Source: Ramlibacter sp. | GTDB taxonomy: Bacteria; Pseudomonadota; Gammaproteobacteria; Burkholderiales; Burkholderiaceae_C | NCBI RefSeq assembly: GCF_028291745.1 | Contig: NZ_JAQGNQ010000046.1 | Span: 1 to 64,000, forward strand | Length of the DNA: 64,000 bases | Reading direction: 5' to 3' | Part shown: positions 16,826-25,167 of the stretch, in pieces | Numbering within the stretch: position 1 is the stretch's first letter | Layout: each line of letters starts with the position of its first letter | Notes under the pieces: model-generated | What the model was told of the DNA's origin: nothing | What the model saw: only the letters and a program-made list of their open reading frames with translations | Databases searched by the model: none | Program-made: the position numbers and the translations under genes

Positions 16826-17818
16826 TCAGCGTACCGCATCGCCGTAGCGGAATTCGCGCGTCATCTCGCCGAGGCGCGAGGCGAGATCCGGCGCCAACGC
16901 CAGGTCGACGGCTGCCACGCTGTCGGCGAGTTGCGCGGCCTTGCTCGCACCGATGATGACGCTGGTGACCGCGGGATTGGCCAGCACCCATGCGATGGCC
17001 GCCTGCGCCGGCACGGCGCCGTGCTCCCGGACGAGGTCCGCGAAGCTGGCGGAGAGGGCCAGTTCGCGCTCGTGCCAGTAGCGATCCTGGTAGGTGTGCG
17101 CCGCCTTGCCCAGCGTGAAGCGCGTGCCCTCCTGCGGCTGCATACCCACCTGGTATTTCCCGGTCAGCATGCCCCCCGCCAGCGGGTTGTAGGGGATCAC
17201 GGCCAGGCCTTCCTCCTGCGCCAGCGGGAACAGGTCGCGCTCGAACTGGCGGAACAGCAGGCTGTACCGCGGCTGCACCGACACCGGCCTCGCCAAGCGC
17301 AGCAAGTCCGCGCGCCCGAGCATCCTGGCCAGCCGCCAGGCCACGAAGTTCGACACGCCGACGTAGCGCGCGCGCCCCGAACGCACGATCGCGTCCAGGG
17401 CCTCCAGCGATTCGTCCAGGGGCGTATTCGCATCGTCGAAATGCAACTGGTAGAGGTCGACGTAGTCAGTGCCCAGTCGCTTGAGCGATGCGTCGATCGC
17501 ATCGAGCAGGTGCTTGCGCGAGTTGCCTTCGTCCCACGCCCGGCTGCCGACACGCCCCGCGGCCTTGGTGGCGATCACCAGGCTGTGGCGCCGCCCTTGC
17601 AGCCAGCGGCCGATGATTTCCTCGGTGCGGCCGGCGAGTTCCACGCCGCCGCCGAGGGGATAGACATCGGCGGTGTCGAAGAAGTCGATGCCTGCTTCGA
17701 ACGCCCGATCCATGATCGAGCGCGAGCTTTCCTCGTCGCACTGCAGGCCGAACGTCATGGTGCCGAGGCACAGGCGGGACACCTTCAGGCCGGTGCGGCC
17801 GAATCGCACGTGTTGCAT
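16826..17818 (-). CDS. aldo/keto reductase
   Basis: 330 residues. TIM-barrel AKR with the catalytic tetrad visible: Asp48 and Tyr53 in FFDTADVYPLG, Lys85 in ATKAAG and His126 in YQLHFDD. Cofactor pocket region VSVQPRYSLLFRQFE and the NADPH-binding SVIIGASK are present. It reduces aldehydes or ketones with NADPH; substrate unknown. Monocistronic, with the GST remnant just downstream. Confidence 0.9.
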   Translation of the reverse strand: MQHVRFGRTGLKVSRLCLGTMTFGLQCDEESSRSIMDRAFEAGIDFFDTADVYPLGGGVELAGRTEEIIGRWLQGRRHSLVIATKAAGRVGSRAWDEGNSRKHLLDAIDASLKRLGTDYVDLYQLHFDDANTPLDESLEALDAIVRSGRARYVGVSNFVAWRLARMLGRADLLRLARPVSVQPRYSLLFRQFERDLFPLAQEEGLAVIPYNPLAGGMLTGKYQVGMQPQEGTRFTLGKAAHTYQDRYWHERELALSASFADLVREHGAVPAQAAIAWVLANPAVTSVIIGASKAAQLADSVAAVDLALAPDLASRLGEMTREFRYGDAVR

Positions 17819-18004
17819 GCGCCGATTGTGTCAGAGGCCACTGCCGAAGAGCAGCAGCAAGCAGCACGCGACGCGAACGTGGCCGCGCGGCTCAGTCGCG
17901 CTTTGCGGCGCCTTCACTTGCTCTGGATGCTCCTGGAGAGGATGCTCCTGCGTGGGATGGATCTGCGGCGGATGTTCCTGCTGCGGCGCGGGGGCCGGGC
18001 CGCG

Positions 18005-18460
18005 TCAGTCGCGCGGCTTCGCGCGCATCTTGGCGGCGATGTAGTCGCCATGCGGCACATGCAGCAGGTCCGCCACCTTGCTGATCACCGTGTTCTCCCG
18101 CGGATCGGCATGCCGGTCGGCATAGGCCACCTGCCACATCGCCTCGATGAGCGCGATCTTCGAGGGCTGCGACAGCGCCTCGTCCAGCGGATTCGTGAAA
18201 TGAAAATAGTCCCAGGCCGCAGTCGATTCGCGCTCGGCTTGCTGCAGCAGCGCCGCGATCTCGCCATCGCCCAGCTTGAAGCGTTCGGCCAGGAACGGGG
18301 CCGCGGCCCCACGCTCGTCGACGGAGATCCCTTGCGTCGCGCGCATGACCTCAACGAGCAGCACTGCAGCGGCCAGACGCAGCGAGGGCGCGCCGGCGGG
18401 GTGCTCGGAGCTGTCAGCCAGGTTGAGCTCGTCGAGAAAAGTCTTGAGACGTTCGAACAT
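18005..18460 (-). CDS. TerB-like (tellurite resistance/co-chaperone) family protein
   Basis: 151 residues of the all-helical TerB_N/DjlA-like fold: LRLAAAVLLVEVMRATQGISVDERGA, FKLGDGEIAALLQQAE, PSKIALIEAMWQVAYADRHADPRENTVI and the typical HVPHGDYIAAKMRA end. Acidic Asp residues in the two DE-type loops could bind metal. Function in this branch is unknown. The stop at 18005-18007 is followed in the same frame by a long open tail (see findings). Confidence 0.85.
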   Translation of the reverse strand: MFERLKTFLDELNLADSSEHPAGAPSLRLAAAVLLVEVMRATQGISVDERGAAAPFLAERFKLGDGEIAALLQQAERESTAAWDYFHFTNPLDEALSQPSKIALIEAMWQVAYADRHADPRENTVISKVADLLHVPHGDYIAAKMRAKPRD

Positions 18461-18512
18461 GCAGGTTCGATCCGTTTCGCGGCAGAGGGTTCGCGAGGCG
18501 TCGGCTGCGTTA

Positions 18513-19841
18513 TCAGGATCGGCTGCGCGGACCGACTCGCCAGATGACGTCGCCCACGTCGTCTGCGACCAACAGCGATTTCCGGTCCGGCCCGATCACC
18601 ACACCCACGGGCCGCCCGTACGATTGGGTTTCGTCCGGGGCCAGGAAGCCCGTCAGGACATCGCGTGGAGCTTGCCCGGTCGGACGGCCGTTCGCGAACG
18701 GCACGAACACCACTCGGTAGCCACTCAGCATGCTGCGGTTCCAGGAGCCGTGCTGGCCGATGACCATCCCGTCCTCGTCGAAGCCGGGCAGCGTGCCGCG
18801 CGGCATCCAGCACAGGCCGAGCGAGGCGGTATGCCCTCCGAGCGCATAGTCCGGCGTGATCGCCTCCGCCACCCGCCCCACGTCCTGCGGCTGCACGCGT
18901 TCGTCCACCATGCGGCCCCAGTAGCAATACGGCCAGCCGTAGAAGCCGCCTTCGCGCACGGAGGTCAGGTAGTCGGGAGGCGTTTCGTCGCCCAGGCCGT
19001 CGCGCTCATTCACCACGGTCCACAGCTCGCCGGTCTCCGGTTGCCAGGCCAGGCCCACCGGGTTGCGCAGGCCGGCGGCAAAGATGCGGGAGCGGCCGCT
19101 CGCCAGGTCCAGTTCGACGATGCAGGCGCGCCCTTCCTCGACGTCGAAGCCGAGCTCGCCGATGTTGGTGAGCGATCCCACGCCGACATACAGGCGCCGC
19201 CCGTCGCCACTGGCCAGCAGGCTGCGCGTCCAGTGCCCGCCGGGCTTGAAGCTCGCGAGCGGGCGCCCAGCTGCTTCGATCCGTGTCGTGCCGGTGGTGT
19301 ACGGAAACGCGACCACGCCGTCGGTGTTGCCGACGTAGAACGTTCCGTCGACCAGCGCCATGCCGAACGGCTGGCTCAGGCCTTCCAGCAGCGTGTCGCG
19401 GGTCTCCGCGACCCCGTCGCCATCCGCGTCCCGCAGCAGCGTGATCCGGTTCGGGCTCGCGCCGATGGCGGCGGCCCGCCTCATGGTTTCGAACCTCGCG
19501 CGGTCGAACACGGTCCTGGGAGGACCGGGCGAGAAGAGCGCCTCCGCCACGGTGACGTCGCCATTGGGCAGCACATGGATCCAGCGCGGATGCTTCAGTC
19601 CCGCCGCGAACGCGTTCACCGCCAGCCCCGGCGCCGCGACCGGCGTTTGCCCCGAGGCCCAGCCGCGTGCGGTCGGCATCTTCAGGGTCGGCACGGCGCC
19701 TTGCGCGCGCCCCGGCGGGATCCGTGGAGCGCCGCCCACCGCCGGCGGCGGCATGGGCCCCTGCGTCCAGCGCCGCCACACCAAGGCCGCTTCGCCGGCC
19801 AGCGCCACGCCGCGGGCGAAGAGGCTTGTTTGTCCGCTCAT
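18513..19841 (-). CDS. PQQ-dependent sugar/sorbosone-dehydrogenase-like beta-propeller
   Basis: 442 residues with a strong AGGAGAG ribosome site before 19841. Six-bladed propeller of the glucose/sorbosone dehydrogenase type: AAGLKHPRWIHVLPNGDVTVAE, DGVAETRDTLLEGLSQPFGMAL, SGDGRRLYVGVGS, FAAGLRNPVGLAWQPETGELWTVVNERDGLGDE, GQHGSWNR and SLLVADDVGDVIWRV. The N-terminus has one weak hydrophobic stretch but no clear signal peptide. Would oxidise sugars or sugar-like alcohols with bound PQQ; substrate not predictable. Confidence 0.88.
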   Translation of the reverse strand: MSGQTSLFARGVALAGEAALVWRRWTQGPMPPPAVGGAPRIPPGRAQGAVPTLKMPTARGWASGQTPVAAPGLAVNAFAAGLKHPRWIHVLPNGDVTVAEALFSPGPPRTVFDRARFETMRRAAAIGASPNRITLLRDADGDGVAETRDTLLEGLSQPFGMALVDGTFYVGNTDGVVAFPYTTGTTRIEAAGRPLASFKPGGHWTRSLLASGDGRRLYVGVGSLTNIGELGFDVEEGRACIVELDLASGRSRIFAAGLRNPVGLAWQPETGELWTVVNERDGLGDETPPDYLTSVREGGFYGWPYCYWGRMVDERVQPQDVGRVAEAITPDYALGGHTASLGLCWMPRGTLPGFDEDGMVIGQHGSWNRSMLSGYRVVFVPFANGRPTGQAPRDVLTGFLAPDETQSYGRPVGVVIGPDRKSLLVADDVGDVIWRVGPRSRS

Positions 19842-19853
19842 CGTTCTCTCCTG

Positions 19854-19979
19854 CTATAGCCCGATCCGATAGATCCGTCGCGCATTCTCCACGAACAGCT
19901 GCGCCCGCTCGTGCGCCCCGAAGTCTGCGAGGCACGCAGCGAAGCCTTCGAACATGCTCTGGGGGGAGGCCACGTGAAG
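19854..19979 (-). pseudogene. amidohydrolase (metal-dependent) 3'-end remnant
   Basis: The last about 41 codons read LHVASPQSMFEGFAACLADFG then RAQLFVENARRIYRIGL, which resembles the C-terminus of amidohydrolase-2 TIM-barrel enzymes (the NAxRIYRL end). No upstream part of that family is present; the frame upstream to 20186 has no resemblance. Its stop lies 12 bases before the sorbosone-type dehydrogenase, which suggests that an intact amidohydrolase once preceded that gene in an operon. Confidence 0.5.
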
Positions 19980-20100
19980 CCGCGCGCCGCTGCCGTTTGC
20001 GCCATGCGATGCGCGTGCCGGGCGTGCCGTCGGATCCGGGCAGTCGGCTGCAGTGAAGGGCACTGGGGACATAACGCGAGCATAGCGAGAGCGCTCGACG

Positions 20101-20280
20101 TCAGCCTGTCGTTTCCGTTCGATACGGCGCCGTCCGGCCGCCGCACAGTACGCCGCATGCATCCCCACCGAGATACCTCCGATCACCTTGCGCGCTGGGC
20201 GCGAGGACTTGAGGCGCCTCGGCTTCGATCAGCGCCGTGACGCTGTCGGAGATGCTGGGGTTGATGACCAGCAGGCGCAT
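20101..20280 (-). pseudogene. Asp/Glu/hydantoin racemase N-terminal remnant (59 aa)
   Basis: ATG at 20280, four bases beyond the hydantoinase stop, gives MRLLVINPSISDSVTALIEAEA, the conserved start of the hydantoin/Asp-Glu racemase family (MRLLVINPNxSxxVTxLIxxxA). After about 22 codons similarity ends and the frame stops at 20101. The complete family is about 240 residues. Its position, translationally coupled to the hydantoinase, is where an HyuE-type racemase is expected, so the cluster has probably lost this gene by deletion. Confidence 0.65.
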
Positions 20281-20284
20281 GGAC

Positions 20285-21703
20285 TCAGCCCCGCTTCTTC
20301 GGCAGCAGCGAGGGCGCGCCGCAGGGCAGGAAGCGGCCGGCCCCGGCCTTGCCGCTGAAGCGGCTGCCGTCCCACACGACCTCGCCGCGGGCCAGCGTCA
20401 TGCCGGGCCAGGCCGCCAGGCGCATGCCTTCGTACGGCGTGTAGTCGACCGCGTGGTGCAGCATGGCGTTGCGGATCACCGTCTCGCGCTCGTCCCAGAT
20501 CACCAGGTCGGCGTCGGCCCCGACCGCGATGGTGCCCTTGCGCGGATGCAGGCCGTAGGCCTTGGCCGGATTGGTGGCGGTGAGCTCGACGAACTTCTGC
20601 GGCGTGATGCGGCCGGCCAGCACGCCTTCCGACCAGAGCAGCGCCATGCGCGTTTCCAGCCCGGGGATGCCGTTGGGGATGTGCTGGAACGGCACTTCCT
20701 CGCCGCCCGGCTTCTTGCCGGCGGGGTCGTCGAAGTTGAAGGGCGCGTGGTCGGACGAGAACACGGTGAACAGGCCGTCGGCCAGGCCGTCCCAGATCAC
20801 TTCCTGGTTGGCGCGATCGCGCGGCGGCGGGCTGCACACGCAGCGGGCTCCGCCATAGCTGTCGTCTGTCCCCAGGTCTTCGGCGGTGAGGAACAGGTAC
20901 TGCGGGCAGGTCTCGGCGAACACCTTCAGGCCCAGCCCGCGGGCCCAGCGGATCTGTTCCACCGCCTCCTTGCCCGAGACGTGCACCACGAGGATGGGCA
21001 CATCGACCAGTTGCGACAGTGCGATCGCCCGGTGGGTCGCCTCGCGCTCCACCAGCATCGGCCGGGCGTGCGCGTGGTAGCGCGGCGCCGTGCGGCCGGA
21101 CGCTTCCAGCCGCTTGGTCAGCCACTCGATGCAGTCGGCATTCTCGGCGTGGACCATGGCCATGGCGCCGTGTTCGCGGGCGACGTCCAGCACGTCGAGG
21201 ATCTGCCCGTCATCGAGCTTCAGGTCGTCGTAGGTCATGTAGATCTTGAAGGACGTGTAGCCCTCGCGGATCAGCGCCGGCAGTTCCTCCTTCAGCACCT
21301 TGGGCGTGGGGTCGCTCACGATCAGGTGGAAGGCGTAGTCGACGTGCGCCTTGCCCTCGGCGCGCCGGTGGTAGTCCTCCACCGCGGCGCGCAATGACTG
21401 GCCCTTCATCTGGGCGGCGAACGGGATGACGGTGGTGGTGCCACCACAGGCGGCCGAGCGGGTGCCGGTGGCGAAGTCGTCGGCCATGCGGGCCGGCCCT
21501 TCCATGGGCTGGTCCAGGTGGCAGTGGGCATCGACGCCTCCCGGCGTCACGGCGCGGCCGGCGGCGTCGATCTCGCGCGCGCCGGGCGCAAGGTCGAGTC
21601 CGAGCTGCACGATGCGGCCGCCGCGCACGGCGATGTCGCACAGGAAGCTGTCGCTGGCGGTCGTGGCCTGCGCGTTGCGCACGACCAGGTCGAATTCAGG
21701 CAT
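20285..21703 (-). CDS. hydA: D-hydantoinase/dihydropyrimidinase
   Basis: 472 residues. Binuclear-metal amidohydrolase with all ligand motifs: DAHCHLD (HxH), carboxylated Lys in SFKIYMTYD, His in VHAEN, His in VHVSG and Asp in FSSDHAPF. It opens six-membered dihydropyrimidine or five-membered hydantoin rings to N-carbamoyl acids in the cytoplasm. Last intact gene of the long minus-strand cluster (30267 down to here), after the SDR and epimerase. A second copy of the same family lies at 60988-62475. Confidence 0.93.
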   Translation of the reverse strand: MPEFDLVVRNAQATTASDSFLCDIAVRGGRIVQLGLDLAPGAREIDAAGRAVTPGGVDAHCHLDQPMEGPARMADDFATGTRSAACGGTTTVIPFAAQMKGQSLRAAVEDYHRRAEGKAHVDYAFHLIVSDPTPKVLKEELPALIREGYTSFKIYMTYDDLKLDDGQILDVLDVAREHGAMAMVHAENADCIEWLTKRLEASGRTAPRYHAHARPMLVEREATHRAIALSQLVDVPILVVHVSGKEAVEQIRWARGLGLKVFAETCPQYLFLTAEDLGTDDSYGGARCVCSPPPRDRANQEVIWDGLADGLFTVFSSDHAPFNFDDPAGKKPGGEEVPFQHIPNGIPGLETRMALLWSEGVLAGRITPQKFVELTATNPAKAYGLHPRKGTIAVGADADLVIWDERETVIRNAMLHHAVDYTPYEGMRLAAWPGMTLARGEVVWDGSRFSGKAGAGRFLPCGAPSLLPKKRG

Positions 21704-21728
21704 GGAGTCTCGTTCGTGGGTCCGGTCT

Positions 21729-22538
21729 TCAGGCGGCCGTCCAGCCGCCGTCGACCATCAGTTGGGCGCCGGTGACGAAGCTGGCTTCGCTGCTGGCGAG
21801 AAAGAGGATGGCGTTAGCCACGTCCTGCGGCCGGCCCAGGCGCGGCCAGGGCGTGCGGCGCACGGCGCGCTCCATCACTGCGGGGTCGAGCGCGCGGCCG
21901 CCGGCGCCGGTCTGGATCTTTCCGGGGGCGACCGCGTTGCAGACGATCTGCTGCGGTGCGTAATCCACGGCGATCTGCCGGGTGAGATAAGCGATGGCCG
22001 CCTTGCTGGTGCCGTAGGCCAGGTCCTCGGGCGCGGCGATCATGCCGTGCTGGGAAGACAGGTTGACGATGCGCCCGCGCGCTTCGTCGACGGGCGCCTG
22101 CCGCACCATGTGGCGCACGGCGGCGCGGCAGCAGCGGAACACGCCGGTGAGATTGACGTCCAGCACCCGCTGCCAGTCGGCCTCTTCCATCTCCAGCAGG
22201 GGCCGCGCGTGGCGCACGCAGGCGTTGTTCACCAGCACGTCGATGCGCCCGAAGCGCGTGACGGCCTGGTCCATCAAGGCCTCGACCTGCGCCGTATCGG
22301 ACACGTCGGTGCGCTGGAAGATGGCGCTGCGGCCCTCCGCCGCGATCAGCTCCGCGGTCGGACGCCCGCCCTCGACGACCTCGGTGGTCACGTCGGCCAC
22401 CACCACGTGAGCGCCATGCGCGGCCAGCAGGCGCGCCGTGGCGCGGCCGATGCCGGAAGCGGCGCCGGTGACGATGCACACCTTGCCGACGAGGCGGCGG
22501 GCGCTCGGCTCGGGCAGGGCAGCCGTGGGTTCAGGCAT
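21729..22538 (-). CDS. SDR-family oxidoreductase
   Basis: 269 residues from ATG 22538, which overlaps the stop of the epimerase upstream. Glucose-dehydrogenase-type SDR: TGAASGIGRA, DVS and NNAC, catalytic Ser in NLSSQHG, Tyr/Lys in YGTSKAAIAYL, and VDGGWTAA at the end. Probably NAD-dependent oxidation of a hydroxy intermediate of the hydantoinase cluster. The open frame runs on upstream to 23150 but that part is antisense to the epimerase. Confidence 0.9.
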   Translation of the reverse strand: MPEPTAALPEPSARRLVGKVCIVTGAASGIGRATARLLAAHGAHVVVADVTTEVVEGGRPTAELIAAEGRSAIFQRTDVSDTAQVEALMDQAVTRFGRIDVLVNNACVRHARPLLEMEEADWQRVLDVNLTGVFRCCRAAVRHMVRQAPVDEARGRIVNLSSQHGMIAAPEDLAYGTSKAAIAYLTRQIAVDYAPQQIVCNAVAPGKIQTGAGGRALDPAVMERAVRRTPWPRLGRPQDVANAILFLASSEASFVTGAQLMVDGGWTAA

Positions 22539-23508
22539 GGTGCAGCCACTCCTCGAAATCGTTGGCGGCGGCCGCCAGGTCATAGCGCGGCACGAAGGCC
22601 GTGTCCTGTCGCAGCCGGGTGCAGTCCATGGGCGCGCGGTCGTAGGGTGCGTAGTAGTCCACGTTGGCGGGCTCGCCGGCGTCGGCGTTCGCGAGCTGCC
22701 AGCGAAAGCCTGGGCGGCGCGCGGCCAGCTGCTCGCACCACTGGGCGAGGGTCCAGCGGAAGCCGGTGGCGATGTTGTAGGTGGCGTGCGATCGGTGCGG
22801 CGCGTCCAGCAGGGCGGCCAGGCCAGCGGCGGCGTCGCGCACGTAGAGCCAGTCGCGCAGCCCGGCGCGGGGCAGCACGGCGGCATGTCCCGCGCGCGCC
22901 AGCCGCAGCACCTGCAGCGGCGCGCTGGGCGTGTCGCGCACGCCGGTGTCGGCCTCCCACGGGCCGAAGCAGGTGCCGAGCCGGCCCACCACCAGATCGA
23001 GGCCCGCGATGTCGGCAAAGCGCCGGGCTGCCGCTTCCGCGGCCTGCTTGGAGATGCCGTAGAGCCCTTCCGGGCGCAGCGGCGTGCTGTCCTCGCACAA
23101 GGGCGCGCTGCCGGCGCCGCTGGCACCGTAGGCCGAGCCGGAGCTGGCATGCAGCACCCGCTGCACGCCGCACTCCGCGGCGGCCGACAGCGCCGCCAGC
23201 ACGCCGCCCACGTTCACGTCGAAGATCGCCTGGGGCGCGGCGCGCTCGCGGCCGGCATCGGCGGTGATCGCGGCCAGCGTGACCAGGCGGTCCGGCGCAT
23301 GGCAACGCATCGCCTGCCGCAGCGCGGCGGCATCGAGCACGTCGCCGGTCTCGGCGTCGAATCGCCCGGGCAGCGCGGCGAAGGCCTTCAGGGCAGCGGC
23401 GGCGGGCGGCTGCAGGTCATAGCCCACGACGTGCTGGCCGCGGGCCAGCAGGTGTTCGGTCAGCGCCAGGCCGACGAAGCCGCTCGCGCCGGTGATGAAG
23501 GTCGGCAT
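22531..23508 (-). CDS. NAD-dependent epimerase/dehydratase (extended SDR)
   Basis: 325 residues: Rossmann motif ITGASGFVGLA, GD in DAETGDVLD, Ser in ASSGSAYG and YGISKQAAE with Tyr/Lys. Paralogue of 683-1720 (shared RLGTCFGPWExDTGVRD, GFRWTLAQWC). Both are beside importers and amide-type hydrolases, so these enzymes probably act on catabolic substrates, not on nucleotide sugars. Follows the ABC ATPase gene by nine bases. Confidence 0.88.
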   Translation of the reverse strand: MPTFITGASGFVGLALTEHLLARGQHVVGYDLQPPAAAALKAFAALPGRFDAETGDVLDAAALRQAMRCHAPDRLVTLAAITADAGRERAAPQAIFDVNVGGVLAALSAAAECGVQRVLHASSGSAYGASGAGSAPLCEDSTPLRPEGLYGISKQAAEAAARRFADIAGLDLVVGRLGTCFGPWEADTGVRDTPSAPLQVLRLARAGHAAVLPRAGLRDWLYVRDAAAGLAALLDAPHRSHATYNIATGFRWTLAQWCEQLAARRPGFRWQLANADAGEPANVDYYAPYDRAPMDCTRLRQDTAFVPRYDLAAAANDFEEWLHHA

Positions 23509-23517
23509 CCTTGCGTC

Positions 23518-24324
23518 CTAGGCGACTTTCAGCACGCGCTCGGACCGCTCCCCGGGCTCCGGGCGCGCCAGCGGCTCGGGCCGCAGCAGCGACAGGATGT
23601 GGCGCTTGTAGTCGTTGAAGCGCGGGCTGGTCGGATCGCGCGGGCGCTCCAGGTCGACCGGGATCAGCTCGCGGATGCGGCCCGGGCGCGCCGACATGAC
23701 CGCGATGTGCGTGCCGAGCGCCAGCGACTCGTCGATGGCATGCGTGACGAAGACGATCGTGGCCTGGCTCTCGCGCCAGATGCGCACCAGCTCCGTGTGC
23801 ATGTCCATGCGGGTCTGTTCGTCGAGCGCGCCGAAGGGTTCGTCCATCAGGATCACCTCCGGATTCATCAGCAGCGCGCGGGCGATGCCCACCCGCTGGT
23901 TCATGCCGCCGGACAGCTCGCTCGGGAAGTGATTCTCGAAGCCGCGCAGGCCGACCAGCTCGATGAAGCGCTGCGCCTGCTCGCGCCGTTGGGCCTTGCC
24001 GGCGCCGCGCATCGTCAGGTGGAAGGCCACGTTCTCCCACACGGTCAGCCAGGGCATCAGCGTCGGCTGCTGGAACACCACGCCGCGGTCGGAGCCGGGC
24101 GCCGTGATCCTCTGGCCGCCGACGGTGACGGTGCCGCTGGAGGGCTGGTCGAAGCCGGCGATCATGTTCAGCAGGGTGGACTTGCCGCAGCCGCTGGGCC
24201 CGAGCAGGCAGAGGAACTCGTTGCGCCGCACCTGCAGGCTGACCTCGTCGAGCGCTTTCACGGCGGTGCCGCGCTTCGGGTCGTCGAACAGGCGGGAGAC
24301 GCGGTCGATGGTGATGAGGGTCAT
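23518..24324 (-). CDS. ABC transporter ATP-binding protein (SsuB/TauB type)
   Basis: 268 residues. Walker A GPSGCGKST, Q-loop FQQPTLMPWLTV, signature LSGGMNQR, Walker B VILMDEPFGALD and the H-loop in FVTHAIDES. The sequence around the signature belongs to the nitrate/sulfonate/taurine importer ATPases. Works with the permease (24326) and binding protein (25168). One base separates its start from the permease stop. Confidence 0.93.
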   Translation of the reverse strand: MTLITIDRVSRLFDDPKRGTAVKALDEVSLQVRRNEFLCLLGPSGCGKSTLLNMIAGFDQPSSGTVTVGGQRITAPGSDRGVVFQQPTLMPWLTVWENVAFHLTMRGAGKAQRREQAQRFIELVGLRGFENHFPSELSGGMNQRVGIARALLMNPEVILMDEPFGALDEQTRMDMHTELVRIWRESQATIVFVTHAIDESLALGTHIAVMSARPGRIRELIPVDLERPRDPTSPRFNDYKRHILSLLRPEPLARPEPGERSERVLKVA

Positions 24325-24325
24325 C

Positions 24326-25150
24326 TCAGGCCTCCCTTGCCTGCAGCGTCGAGCCGTGCTGCCAGCGCAGCACGCGGGCGGCGACGCGCTTGATCGCGAA
24401 GTCGCTCAGGAAACCGAGCAGGCCGATGCTGGCCATGGCCGCGATCACGATGTCGTAGCGCAGGAAGTAGTAGGAGTCCCACAGCACGTAGCCGACGCCG
24501 CTCTTGACCGCCACCATTTCGGCGGTGACGGTGAGCATCCAGGCCGAGCCGATCGCGATGCGCAGCCCGGAGAAGATGCTGGGCAGGGCCGCCGGAAAAA
24601 CGATGTGGCGCAGCAGCTTGTGCGGCGTGCCGCCGGTCATCGCGCCGGCACGCAGCAGGTTGCGGTCGCAGGTCTTCACGCCATGGATGGTGCTCAGGAG
24701 CACCGGGAAGAAGGAGCCGAGGAACACCAGGAAGATCGCCGGCTTGTTGGCGATGCCGAACCAGATGATGGCCAGCGGAATCCACGACACCGGCGGCACC
24801 GGGCGCAGCACCTGCAGCACCGGCTCGATCAGCTTTTCGATGGTGCGCGACCAGCCGATGGCCATGCCGAGCGTCACGCCGAAGAAGGTCGCCAGCCCGA
24901 AGCCCGCGAACACGCGGCCCGCGCTTGCGGCCGTGTCGTAGAGCCAGTGCGCGGAATAGGTCTGGGTGTTGCCGTCGGTGCCGACCACCCAGTCGGCCCA
25001 GGCCCGCAGCACCTGCGAAGGCGCGGGCAGCAGGGCCGGCGGGAGGATGCCCGAGCGGGAGAAGATCTCCCACCCGATCAACAGCGCCACCGGCACGATG
25101 CTCCGTTCGAGGCGTCGATAGAGGTGGACCAGGATGGATGGGAACCGCAT
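24326..25150 (-). CDS. ABC transporter permease (SsuC/TauC type)
   Basis: 274 residues with about six membrane segments and the cytoplasmic EAA-type loop (RAGAMTGGTPHKLLRHIVFPAALPSI). N-terminal ILPPALLPAPSQVLRAW and PVSWIPLAIIWFGI are typical of nitrate/sulfonate/taurine importers. Inner membrane. Separated from the binding-protein gene by 17 bases. Confidence 0.93.
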   Translation of the reverse strand: MRFPSILVHLYRRLERSIVPVALLIGWEIFSRSGILPPALLPAPSQVLRAWADWVVGTDGNTQTYSAHWLYDTAASAGRVFAGFGLATFFGVTLGMAIGWSRTIEKLIEPVLQVLRPVPPVSWIPLAIIWFGIANKPAIFLVFLGSFFPVLLSTIHGVKTCDRNLLRAGAMTGGTPHKLLRHIVFPAALPSIFSGLRIAIGSAWMLTVTAEMVAVKSGVGYVLWDSYYFLRYDIVIAAMASIGLLGFLSDFAIKRVAARVLRWQHGSTLQAREA

Positions 25151-25167
25151 CGGGAATCCGTCTTCGC

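Noticed and set aside
16796-18547. 583-codon plus-strand frame opposite the aldo/keto reductase
   Set aside because: Antisense shadow with no motif.
21729-23150. 473-codon form of the SDR
   Set aside because: N-terminal half is a frame-shadow of the epimerase; SDR begins at 22538.
22438-24393. 651-codon plus-strand open frame
   Set aside because: Antisense to the epimerase and ABC ATPase genes; no coherent domain.
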